Positions 1-5,833 of a DNA stretch of 22,571 bases are shown here, in pieces; the first letter of the stretch is position 1; each line of letters begins with the position of its first letter. Origin of the DNA: Parcubacteria group bacterium GW2011_GWA1_47_8 (GTDB taxonomy: Bacteria; Patescibacteriota; Minisyncoccia; Phycocordibacterales; UBA1550); the NCBI GenBank assembly GCA_000996605.1, contig LCOP01000024.1, forward strand, positions 9,019 through 31,589, written 5' to 3'. The notes under the pieces were generated by a model. That model saw only the letters and a list, made by a program, of their open reading frames with translations, was not told where the DNA came from and ran no database searches. A program made the position numbers and the translations under genes.

Positions 1-265
1 CTAGGGTCTCCTCGCCACTGACTTCTTGCAGGTAGCCCGCTTCTTTTGCGGCAATGACGACACTTTGCCCGACAGGAATGTTCGCATTCAGTTCGATCTT
101 GGCGCATCCGTTATTTTGGATGGATGTGGAATGTTGAGCGATGTACATATCACCCATCGGATTTCGAGAGAGCTTGGCACTTGCGGTTTGTGAATCGGGT
201 GGTACATACATTGCAACCAACAACTCGCGAATACTTTGTATCTTTTTTGGGGCTCTCTGGCACAT
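1..265 (-). CDS. Hypothetical protein, 5' part only (runs off left edge)
   Basis: An open frame of 88 codons starts at ATG 265 and has no stop before the window edge, so the C-terminus is missing. The start is supported by a GGGGGAG Shine-Dalgarno site at about 271-277 and by a near-consensus promoter farther upstream (298-325). The visible protein begins MCQRAPKKIQSIRELLVAMY. Further on it contains NNGCAKIELNANIPVGQSVV and a stretch like AAKEAGYLQEV. It has no obvious signal peptide or membrane segment and I recognise no domain. It is divergent from the insertion sequence that lies immediately beyond its promoter. That it is expressed is inferred from promoter, Shine-Dalgarno site and open frame together; its function is unknown. 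Confidence 0.7.
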   Translation of the reverse strand, partial: MCQRAPKKIQSIRELLVAMYVPPDSQTASAKLSRNPMGDMYIAQHSTSIQNNGCAKIELNANIPVGQSVVIAAKEAGYLQEVSGEETL

Positions 266-297
266 AATGACTCCCCCTGTATATTTTTCCTAGGTGC

Positions 298-325
298 AAT
301 ATAGCAAAAGCACCCCTCGTGTCAA
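298..325 (-). promoter_or_regulatory. Strong sigma70-type promoter for the left-edge gene
   Basis: Read on the minus strand, TTGACA (325-320) is followed after 16 nt by TGC-TATATT (-10 at 303-298), an extended -10. The predicted start is near 291, giving a leader of about 26 nt that contains the GGGGGAG ribosome site. A 6-bp inverted repeat, gcaccc (310-315) and gggtgc (328-333), brackets the -35 and could be an operator. The operator idea is inference. Confidence 0.7.
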
Positions 326-340
326 TAGGGTGCACTGGGT

Positions 341-1516
341 CAGTGTATAGTTGACAGTAGACGAGCACCTTGAAAACAATGAGAAACGCAAAAATACTGC
401 CAGAAAATGACTGGCTGGGAGACATCAAAAGGCGTAGCCTTGAGCGTATGAGAAACACCGCTGAAAAGGAATTGAATCCGAACCATTATCAACTATCGAG
501 TGAGGCAAAGAAGAGGCTCCGGTGGCTGTATGCGCTCTACTACGAACAGGTGGGAAATGTGACACAGTGTGCGAGAAAACTTGGAATCTCCCGACAGTGG
601 CTGTCCGAGATGAAAGCAGTTTTTGAGAAGAACAAGAAAGACCCGCGTTTGCTTGAGCCAGAGTCAAAGGCTCCAAAGAACACGCGGAATAGAAAAAGAA
701 TACCAAAGGAAGTAGCGGACAAGATTCTGAAAGTGAGGGCACGGTCTAAGAATGTGTGGGGAAAAAAGAAGATTGCCGTAGTGCTTCTGCGAGACCACCA
801 TATCAAGGTGAATCCAAATACGGTGAACAAGTATCTGCATAAGCACCGGAAGATTGATCCGAAGATATCAAAGAAGAATGAGCGAGCGTGGAAAGCAAAA
901 AAGGATAGAGAGAAGCCGGAAATGGAGTTGTTCGTGCGGTATCGTCCGCCGAAAGCAATCAAAGATTTGGCACCGGGGGCACTCGTTGAGAAAGACATGA
1001 AATATGTTGCAAAACCAAGCTCAAATGATGTTCCCGCGACACCGAACGAGAGCTTCTGGTATCAGCATACCGAAACAGATTCATTCACCAGAATACGGGC
1101 GCTTACGCTCGTTCCCGACAGCACTGCAGTAAACTCTGCTCGTGCGTACCAGAAGTCAAAAGAAAAGTTCCCATTCGTCATCGCATGTCAAAACACCGAC
1201 AATGGAAGTGAGAACATGGGCGAGTTTCGTCTGTTGCTCAAAAAAGATACGGTCTTTCACTTCTACTCGAACGCAGGAACCCCGACTGACAACCCGAGAG
1301 TCGAGAGATCGCACCTCACGGATGAATTAGAGTTCTACCAGAAAGGCGGTTACAAAAAAACATTTGATGAACAACAAGTAGTAATAGAGGAGTGGGAATA
1401 TTTCTACAACTTCGTGAGACCTCAACTTATGGAATTTATTGATGTGAAATTAAACAAAAAGGTCGGGCTAAAAAGAGCTAAAGAGTCTCTAATTAACTGT
1501 CAATTATGTTCAGTGG
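341..1516 (+). mobile_element. Insertion sequence, IS3/IS481-like, with imperfect terminal inverted repeats
   Basis: The transposase gene is bracketed by an imperfect inverted repeat. The left core TAGTTGACAGT is at 348-358 and the right core ACTGTCAATTA at 1496-1506. Outward similarity extends to about 341 and 1516 (left cagtgtatag; right tatgttcagtg). The exact tips and any target-site duplication cannot be fixed by eye. The transposase reading frame runs into the right repeat. The element sits just outside the promoter of the left-edge minus-strand gene. Confidence 0.65.
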
Positions 1517-1521
1517 CTTGA
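370..1521 (+). CDS. DDE transposase with HTH and integrase core (IS3/IS481 superfamily)
   Basis: This 383-residue protein has an N-terminal helix-turn-helix (about 55-85: ALYYEQVGNVTQCARKLGIS, then RQWLSEM). A basic linker and a second HTH-like region (NTVNKYL, near 155-160) follow, then an rve-type catalytic core. The acidic triad is visible: Asp209 in VEKDMKYV, Asp277 in QNTDNGSEN and Glu312 in NPRVERSH, giving the classic D,D(35)E spacing. The usual C-terminal YNxxRPHxxLG motif appears degenerate (YNFVRPQLMEFIDVKL), so the last 35 residues may be altered. Start: TTG at 370 or, more conventionally, ATG at 379; no clear Shine-Dalgarno site favours either. It is probably intact or only recently decayed, because the frame is open throughout. 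Assignment to IS481 rather than IS3 is uncertain. Confidence 0.85.
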   Translation: MKTMRNAKILPENDWLGDIKRRSLERMRNTAEKELNPNHYQLSSEAKKRLRWLYALYYEQVGNVTQCARKLGISRQWLSEMKAVFEKNKKDPRLLEPESKAPKNTRNRKRIPKEVADKILKVRARSKNVWGKKKIAVVLLRDHHIKVNPNTVNKYLHKHRKIDPKISKKNERAWKAKKDREKPEMELFVRYRPPKAIKDLAPGALVEKDMKYVAKPSSNDVPATPNESFWYQHTETDSFTRIRALTLVPDSTAVNSARAYQKSKEKFPFVIACQNTDNGSENMGEFRLLLKKDTVFHFYSNAGTPTDNPRVERSHLTDELEFYQKGGYKKTFDEQQVVIEEWEYFYNFVRPQLMEFIDVKLNKKVGLKRAKESLINCQLCSVA

Positions 1522-1560
1522 AGGTTGCAAAATTTTTCCGACATGGTATAGTTTGTTTAC

Positions 1561-1700
1561 GTACCTTGAATTACAAAACTGTCATTTTAGTTGTCTTTGC
1601 GAGTACTCGAAACAATCCAATACCTCTATACATTCATGGATTGCCACGTCGGAGTACCGACTCGCAATGACAGAAAATAGAGTTTCGTAATTCAAAGTAC
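1561..1700. mobile_element. MITE-like palindromic element (about 140 bp, no ORF)
   Basis: Outer arms gtaccttgaattac (1561-1574) and gtaattcaaagtac (1687-1700) are inverted repeats with one mismatch in 14. Inside lies a second, longer imperfect palindrome. Its left arm has gtctttgcgag and caatcca (1592-1619); its right arm has tggattgcc and actcgcaatgac (1637-1672). The element has no coding capacity. The internal arms resemble the GTCATTGCGAG...GCAATCC palindromes dispersed in many bacterial genomes, a resemblance recalled from general knowledge and not searched here. It fills most of the gap between the transposase and the initiator tRNA. Confidence 0.6.
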
Positions 1701-1702
1701 AT

Positions 1703-1725
1703 AAAAACACCGAACGGTGTTTTTT
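1703..1725 (+). terminator. Intrinsic terminator upstream of tRNA-fMet
   Basis: The stem aaaaacaccg/cggtgttttt with a 2-nt loop runs into a T tract (aaaaacaccg-aa-cggtgtttttt). It would stop read-through from the insertion sequence and insulate the initiator tRNA. The A/T symmetry makes it potentially bidirectional. Confidence 0.7.
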
Positions 1726-1762
1726 AGATAGTGTTTAGTTGTTTGTTGTTAGTTGTAATTAT

Positions 1763-1833
1763 AGCGGGGTAGAGAAGCGGTATCTCATCAGGCTCATAAC
1801 CTGAAGACGCCCGTTCGATTCGGGCCCCCGCAA
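1763..1833 (+). tRNA. Initiator tRNA-Met (fMet), anticodon CAT
   Basis: A complete 71-nt cloverleaf. The acceptor is GCGGGG/CCCCGC with unpaired A1 and A72. The D-stem is gaga/tctc, the anticodon arm TCAGG-CTCATAA-CCTGA (anticodon 1795-1797), the variable loop 4 nt, and the T-arm GCCCG-TTCGATT-CGGGC; the discriminator is A. The absent 1-72 pair and the purine11-pyrimidine24 pair (A11-U24) are the established hallmarks of bacterial initiator tRNA and separate it from elongator Met and Ile2. The canonical three G-C pairs at 29-31/39-41 are here A-U, G-C, G-C. CCA is not encoded. The gene stands alone between two intrinsic terminators. Confidence 0.93.
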
Positions 1834-1842
1834 CACGATTTA

Positions 1843-1872
1843 CAAAAATGCCGACATAGGCCGGCATTTTTG
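1843..1872 (+). terminator. Terminator of tRNA-fMet
   Basis: A perfect 10-bp stem aaaaatgccg (1844-1853) / cggcattttt (1862-1871) with an 8-nt loop and a terminal T tract begins 10 nt after the tRNA ends. Confidence 0.8.
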
Positions 1873-1898
1873 CAAAATGAGGTGAAATTGTGTATTGT
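1870..1898 (+). promoter_or_regulatory. Promoter of the second CAT tRNA
   Basis: TTGCAA (1870-1875), a 17-nt spacer and TATTGT (1893-1898) place the start near 1905, just before the tRNA at 1908. The -35 overlaps the tail of the preceding terminator. The context TTGTGTATTGT resembles the pheS promoter (TTGTGTATTAT). Confidence 0.55.
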
Positions 1899-1907
1899 TG
1901 AACCAAT

Positions 1908-1981
1908 GTCGGCGTAGCTCAGGTGGTTAGAGCGTGGCACTCATAAAGCCGAGGTCGGAGGTTCGAATCCTCCCGTCGACA
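1908..1981 (+). tRNA. tRNA with CAT anticodon (elongator Met or Ile2)
   Basis: A 74-nt cloverleaf. The acceptor is GTCGGCG/CGTCGAC (one G-T), D-arm GCTC/GAGC, anticodon loop CTCATAA, variable loop AGGTC, T-arm GGAGG-TTCGAAT-CCTCC and discriminator A. The paired 1-72 end excludes an initiator. Elongator Met and the lysidine-modified Ile2 tRNA share this loop, and I cannot decide between them by eye. The anticodon stem TGGCA/AGCCG has an A31-A39 mismatch and a T27-G43 wobble. CCA is not encoded (CCC follows). Confidence 0.88.
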
Positions 1982-2033
1982 CCCATCACCATTTAATTCT
2001 CTTTTGAAATGCAATTCTGTAACATAGAATTGT

Positions 2034-2327
2034 ATGAAAAAACATCAAAAAAGAACCCCCTTTGTGCATTTGCGTGAGCGAAACCGTGATCGAATTCATG
2101 CCCTGTATGGTGAGGGGCACAACCAGAAAAGTGTTGCAGAAATCCTTGGAGTTAATCCGAGCACCATCTCTCGTGAACTAAACCGTTACAACAGGAAAAC
2201 ATGGCGTTATAATGCAACTCGTGCAGAGGAGGATGCCCAGGAGAAGCACACCCATAGTAAGAGTGAGAGTATGAAGGTTGAGGCACAGGCGGTGTTTGCA
2301 CGGGTTGCTATTGCGGGACTGGTCTAA
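2034..2327 (+). pseudogene. IS30-family transposase, N-terminal remnant
   Basis: The 97-residue frame carries the IS30-type N-terminal helix-turn-helix: LRERNRDRIHALYGEGHNQK followed by SVAEILGVNPSTISRELNR. IS30 transposases are usually about 300-400 residues with a DDE core. Here the frame stops after EAQAVFARVAIAGLV, and no catalytic core follows before a differently oriented IS4-like fragment begins. It is therefore a 5' fragment. A -10-like TAGAAT (2025-2030) and an inverted repeat caattct/agaattg (2012-2032) precede it and may be remnants of the element's end and promoter. Confidence 0.8.
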
Positions 2328-2356
2328 TATCGGAAGAGAGCAAAAAACCAAGCAAA

Positions 2357-2812
2357 TCAAGGAATTGTCTGCGTACTAATCGTGAGATTGTTTGTGTGAA
2401 TGGTATACAGTCTTCTGAAATCAAGATACCCACGGTCCATCACGTAGAATACATTCCGCTCGAATGATATGTCATCCAGAAAATTTACATCGTTCACTTT
2501 ACCGCTCGTCATGTTAAAAAACATAGGAATAGAGCCACGTAAATCCATAACCATATGGAGTTTGATTGTGGCTTTTGAGGTGACGTACGGTGACCAAAGG
2601 AAGAGCGACAGGCATAACTCTATGCTTGTCGAATCAATCGCGTAACAGGCATTTTGTAGATCAATGGAAAAGGATGCGTCATGCGTGTACAGCAATCATG
2701 CTTCTTTCTTGTGCAAAATCCCAGTAGATATTCCAGTCTCGTTTTTCGTTTGCCTCAGCGAGAGTTGAACGCGCGACAGGGAGACTAAAGCCGAGGTACT
2801 CAAAGTATTTTT
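2357..2812 (-). pseudogene. IS4-family transposase, truncated and frameshifted
   Basis: From about 2812 downward the minus strand encodes KYFEYLGFSLPVARSTLAEA and NEKRDWNIYWDFAQE, then meets a TGA. A one-base frame change near 2690 restores similarity with LYTHDASFSIDLQNACYAID, STSIELCLSLF, KLHMVMDLRGSIPMFF, GKVNDVNFLDD and FYVMDRGYLDFRRLYTIH. These are the central blocks of IS4-type transposases, including the first two catalytic aspartates (YAIDST, YVMDRGY). The N-terminal third and the C-terminal part with the catalytic Glu are absent. The left end abuts the IS30 remnant; the right end abuts the disrupted tRNA-Thr. It is non-functional. Confidence 0.85.
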
Positions 2813-2837
2813 AATAAAAGTTGTTTTTCAAATACTC

Positions 2838-2937
2838 GCTCAGTTGGTACCCGCCCGAACAACTGGTATCGTTCAGTCGGGCGGGGAGCAACGCACTTGT
2901 AACGCGTAGGTCCCCGGTTCAAATCCGGGAGGTGGCT
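2838..2937 (+). tRNA. tRNA-Thr (TGT), D-arm split by a 36-bp palindrome, 5' acceptor strand missing
   Basis: The 3' part is a recognisable tRNA-Thr: anticodon arm ACGCA-CTTGTAA-CGCGT (anticodon TGT at 2898-2900), AGGTC, T-arm CCCGG-TTCAAAT-CCGGG, acceptor strand AGGTGGC and discriminator T. A canonical D-arm appears if 2850-2885 is removed: GCTC-AGTTGGTA (2838-2849) joined to GAGC (2886-2889). The expected 5' acceptor strand (GCCACCT) is absent; 2829-2835 reads caaatac and cannot pair. An alternative D-arm (GTTC 2871-2874 with GAGC) also lacks an acceptor. A31-C39 is mismatched. The gene is probably disrupted, unless the assembly is wrong or an unusual processing route exists. Confidence 0.6.
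2850..2885. repeat. 36-bp palindrome inserted in the tRNA-Thr D-loop
   Basis: The arms cccgcccga (2850-2858) and tcgggcggg (2877-2885) are perfect 9-bp inverted repeats around an 18-nt loop. The element begins exactly after a canonical D-loop half and ends exactly before the D-stem 3' strand. Its tips resemble the inverted repeats around tRNA-Val (13419-13540). Confidence 0.65.
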
Positions 2938-2940
2938 CCC

Positions 2941-2996
2941 AAAAAACAAACAAAGAGCGGTTTGTCTGCGACAAACCGCTCTTTGTTTGTTTTTTG
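2941..2996. terminator. Perfect 26-bp stem terminator, bidirectional
   Basis: 2941-2966 and 2970-2995 are exact reverse complements around a 3-nt loop (tgc), with A-rich and T-rich outer ends. It starts 3 nt after the tRNA-Thr discriminator and separates it from pheS. The stem is exceptionally long for an intrinsic terminator. Confidence 0.85.
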
Positions 2997-3016
2997 CGCC
3001 TAAGCGTCCTTTTGTG

Positions 3017-3022
3017 TATTAT
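3017..3022 (+). promoter_or_regulatory. -10 element of pheS, predicting a leaderless mRNA
   Basis: TATTAT lies 6 nt upstream of ATG 3029 in the context TTGTGTATTAT. A start about 7 nt beyond the -10 would coincide with the ATG. The -35 (around TTTGCG, 2993-2998) is weak and overlaps the terminator tail. Confidence 0.45.
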
Positions 3023-3028
3023 GGGGAG

Positions 3029-3847
3029 ATGATAGAAAACTCTTCTCAAAATACTCAACCAGGGCATTTGCACCCCCTCACGCAAGTTATTCGCGAGATC
3101 ACGGACTCGTTTGTGGCGCTCGGGTTCGAGATTGCCGATGGCTCCGAGGTTGAAAGCGAGCACTATAACTTTGACGCACTCAATGTCCCCAAGGACCATC
3201 CGGCGCGCGATATGCAGGATACGTTCTGGTTGCAGGGTAACCAGAAAGAACAATTGACATCTAACATCGCTTCACGAACAACTGACAGGAATGTAGGTAC
3301 AGAGAGATCAATTGAAGAAGAGCTTGAAGTTTCGGGGCAAATATCAAATGTCAGTGGTCAAAAGTTTCTTCTCCGTACTCACACGTCGGCGGTGCAGATA
3401 CGGTATATGGAAGCAAACAAACCACCATTCAAGATTGTCGTGCCGGGGAAAGTATATCGCTACGAGGCAACCGACGCAACGCACGAAACACAATTTTATC
3501 AAGTTGAGGGATTGGTCGTCGGCGAGGGGATTACGCTTGCGCATTTGAAACATACGCTCACGGAATTTTTCACACGTCTTTATGGTCATGATACGAAGAT
3601 TCGCCTTCGCCCGAGCTACTTTCCGTTCGTCGAGCCCGGTGTTGAGGTCGACATGTCGTGTATGAAGTGCGGCGGTAATGGTTGTAGTGTCTGTAAGCAG
3701 ACAGGGTTCATCGAGGGGCTTGGGGGGACAAAATATACCGGCTTTGCGTTTGGCGTTGGAGTTGATCGTCTTGTGATGATCCGATATGGGATCGACGATA
3801 TTCGCCTGCTCTATGCCGGAGATCTCCGTTTGGTAAACCAGTTTTAA
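3029..3847 (+). CDS. pheS: Phenylalanine--tRNA ligase alpha subunit
   Basis: The catalytic subunit of the PheST heterotetramer, charging tRNA-Phe in the cytoplasm. At 272 residues it is short (about 330 is usual) and lacks the N-terminal coiled-coil arm, starting directly at HLHPLTQVIREITDSF. Class II blocks are clear: FDALNVPKDHPARDMQDTFW, LLRTHTSAVQIR, PGKVYRYEATDATHETQFYQ, RLRPSYFPFVEPGVEVDMSC, a CMKC...CSVC cluster, YTGFAFGVGVDRLVMIRYG and GDLRLVNQF. There are two oddities. Residues 69-112 are a 44-residue polar insertion between DTFWL and FLLRTHTS. The usual GxGMVHPxVL...GxDP segment between GFIE and YTGFAFG is missing. Start: ATG 3029; an in-frame TTG at 2987 lies inside the terminator and is rejected. 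The gene leads the pheS-pheT-mraY-asnB run. Confidence 0.93.
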   Translation: MIENSSQNTQPGHLHPLTQVIREITDSFVALGFEIADGSEVESEHYNFDALNVPKDHPARDMQDTFWLQGNQKEQLTSNIASRTTDRNVGTERSIEEELEVSGQISNVSGQKFLLRTHTSAVQIRYMEANKPPFKIVVPGKVYRYEATDATHETQFYQVEGLVVGEGITLAHLKHTLTEFFTRLYGHDTKIRLRPSYFPFVEPGVEVDMSCMKCGGNGCSVCKQTGFIEGLGGTKYTGFAFGVGVDRLVMIRYGIDDIRLLYAGDLRLVNQF

Positions 3848-3851
3848 TATT

Positions 3852-5822
3852 ATGAACATCCCCATCTCTTACCAGTGGCTCAAGTCACATTTTGAAAAAG
3901 ATCTGCCTGCGCCAGGCACAGGGGCGCGGCAGGCAAATATTCCTTCACCCGAGGAGGTTTCCGCGCTTTTCATGCAGCATTTGTGTGAAGTAGAGGGAGT
4001 TGAACAGCGGGGCGGCGATACTATTTTTGACCTTAAGATTATGCCGGATCGCGGACATGATTTGCTTGCGCACCGTGGGATTGCACGCGAAATATCAGTA
4101 TTGTCGGGTATGCCCATGAAGAGCGCGGAGGCAAAAAAAAAATCAGCCCCGCGTGATATTACAACGCTTCGCGTTTCGGTCGCCGACATGAAGCTCTGCC
4201 CGCGGTACATGGGGCGCGTCGTTGAAAATGTGAAAGTCGGTGAATCCCCCGCGTGGCTTCGCGAACGCCTCGAATCGGTTGGCGGACGTTCAATCAACAA
4301 CATTGTGGATATTACGAATTATGTCATGCTCGAGCTCGGTCAGCCGATGCATGTATTTGATAGGGGGAAGCTTGTACGAGAGAAAGACGGCGCGGTGGAA
4401 ATTGTGGTGCGGAATGCCAAACAAAACGAAACGATTACCACCCTCGACGGGAAAGAAATTGTTTTGTCACCCGAGACACTCGTCATTGCCGACAGTGCTC
4501 GCCCGCTTGCTATCGCAGGGATAAAAGGCGGCAAGGACGTCGGCGTAGACGAGACGACGACCGCCATCGTGCTTGAAGCGGCGAATTTTAGTGCCGTAAA
4601 TACACGAAAGACTTCCGCGCGGGTGGGTATCCGCACGGATTCATCCCGTCGTTTTGAGCACGACCTTTCTCCCATGCTCGCGGAGGAGGCAATGACTCTC
4701 GCAACGGAGCTCCTCCTTGAAATGTGTCCCGACGCGCAGATGGGGAAGGTTGTCGATGTGTATCCTCTGCCCAAAGAGCGAAAAGAGATCATCATCACCA
4801 CCGCAGACATCAATGGTATTCTCGGGTCGAAGCTTTCAGATGATGAGGTCGAAGGTGTTTTGAAACGGCTTTCCTTTGAATACCACAAAGACGGTGAGAT
4901 GTTCGTGGTGACTCCCCCGGCGATTCGTCTTGATTTGGTAATCGTCGAAGATATGGTCGAAGAGATTGGGCGCGTGTATGGGTATGATAAAATTATTGAT
5001 GCACCGCTTCCAGCGCTCGCGTTCAATGCCCGCCCACTCAAGGCGTATTACTCTGCAAACATGATTCGCGATGTACTCGTAGCGCAGGGCTTTTCGGAGG
5101 TCTATACATACTCATTTCAAAACACGGGGGAGTTCGCGGTGGTGAACCCTGTTGCCGAGGATAAAGGATTCTTGCGTAAAGATCTTGGGACGGGCATCGG
5201 GCAGGCGCTCGTACTCAACATGCGGAATGCGCCACTCCTTGGACTCGATGAGATAAAGATTTTTGAGATTGGGAAAGTATTTCCCGGAGTCATGGAGGAA
5301 AAACTTTCATGCGCCATTGGTGTCGAATTCATAAAGGCGACTAAGAAGAAAGATGCACTCGTACGAACGGCGCTTGAAGAAGCGCAAAAAGTTTTGAGCG
5401 AGACGCTTGGGGTTCCGGTGGCAGGAGTTTTTACGGGGAACATTTTTGAGTTTGACCTCGGCGCACTTCTCGAGAAACTACCTGAAATAAATGTTCGCGA
5501 GGAGTTCCATGCCGTCACGGCTCGATATCAAAAGCCGTCCGCGTACCCCTTCGTACTCCGGGATATTGCTTTGTGGGTTCCCGATGGTGTCACTAGCGAC
5601 GAAGTGCTTGCGGTAATCAGCGCCGATGCGGGCAATCTCCTTCGCACGAAACGTCTTTTTGACGTGTTTACCAAAGAATTCCCCGAGGGCAAGAAAACTT
5701 CCTACGCATTTAGTCTTGTGTTTCAATCAAATGACAAGACCCTATCAGATGATGAGGTTAATGGTATTATGGAACGTATCACCACGGCTCTCCATGCTCA
5801 TACGGAATGGCAAGTACGGTAA
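3852..5822 (+). CDS. pheT: Phenylalanine--tRNA ligase beta subunit (no N-terminal tRNA-binding domain)
   Basis: This 656-residue subunit begins 4 nt after the pheS stop. Its N-terminus (ISYQWLKSHF...CEVEGVE) is normal, but the EMAP/OB-type tRNA-binding domain that usually follows is absent: the chain goes straight to DTIFDLKIMPDRGHDLLAHR. The B3/B4 editing region (SINNIVDITNYVMLELGQPM, then HVFD), the B5 domain with VVTPPAIRLDLVIVEDMVEE, the catalytic-like region and a C-terminal anticodon-binding FDX-ACB domain (YPFVLRDIALWVP...LFDVFTKEFPEGKKTSYAF) follow in order. Long bacterial PheT is about 800 residues, and the missing domain accounts for most of the difference. A 12-residue insertion (APGTGARQANIP) between LP and SPEEV corresponds to a palindromic repeat. 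There is no Shine-Dalgarno site; translation is probably coupled to pheS. Confidence 0.95.
   Translation: MNIPISYQWLKSHFEKDLPAPGTGARQANIPSPEEVSALFMQHLCEVEGVEQRGGDTIFDLKIMPDRGHDLLAHRGIAREISVLSGMPMKSAEAKKKSAPRDITTLRVSVADMKLCPRYMGRVVENVKVGESPAWLRERLESVGGRSINNIVDITNYVMLELGQPMHVFDRGKLVREKDGAVEIVVRNAKQNETITTLDGKEIVLSPETLVIADSARPLAIAGIKGGKDVGVDETTTAIVLEAANFSAVNTRKTSARVGIRTDSSRRFEHDLSPMLAEEAMTLATELLLEMCPDAQMGKVVDVYPLPKERKEIIITTADINGILGSKLSDDEVEGVLKRLSFEYHKDGEMFVVTPPAIRLDLVIVEDMVEEIGRVYGYDKIIDAPLPALAFNARPLKAYYSANMIRDVLVAQGFSEVYTYSFQNTGEFAVVNPVAEDKGFLRKDLGTGIGQALVLNMRNAPLLGLDEIKIFEIGKVFPGVMEEKLSCAIGVEFIKATKKKDALVRTALEEAQKVLSETLGVPVAGVFTGNIFEFDLGALLEKLPEINVREEFHAVTARYQKPSAYPFVLRDIALWVPDGVTSDEVLAVISADAGNLLRTKRLFDVFTKEFPEGKKTSYAFSLVFQSNDKTLSDDEVNGIMERITTALHAHTEWQVR
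3904..3935. repeat. Palindromic repeat inserted in frame in pheT
   Basis: TGCCTG-CGCC (3904-3913) pairs with GGCG-cgg-CAGGCA (3923-3935), leaving a 3-nt bulge and a 9-nt loop. It encodes most of a 12-residue insertion that PheT homologues would not be expected to have at this place. Confidence 0.5.
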
Positions 5823-5833
5823 CATAAACATAT

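Noticed and set aside
2034..2327. Possible stand-alone HTH regulator
   Set aside because: The pattern is that of an IS30 transposase N-terminus, and the setting is insertion-sequence debris.
2821..3003. Plus-strand ORF of 60 codons across the tRNA-Thr and terminator
   Set aside because: Its sequence is simply a translated tRNA plus a palindrome; the opposite-strand ORF at 2873-3253 is rejected for the same reason and as a shadow of pheS.
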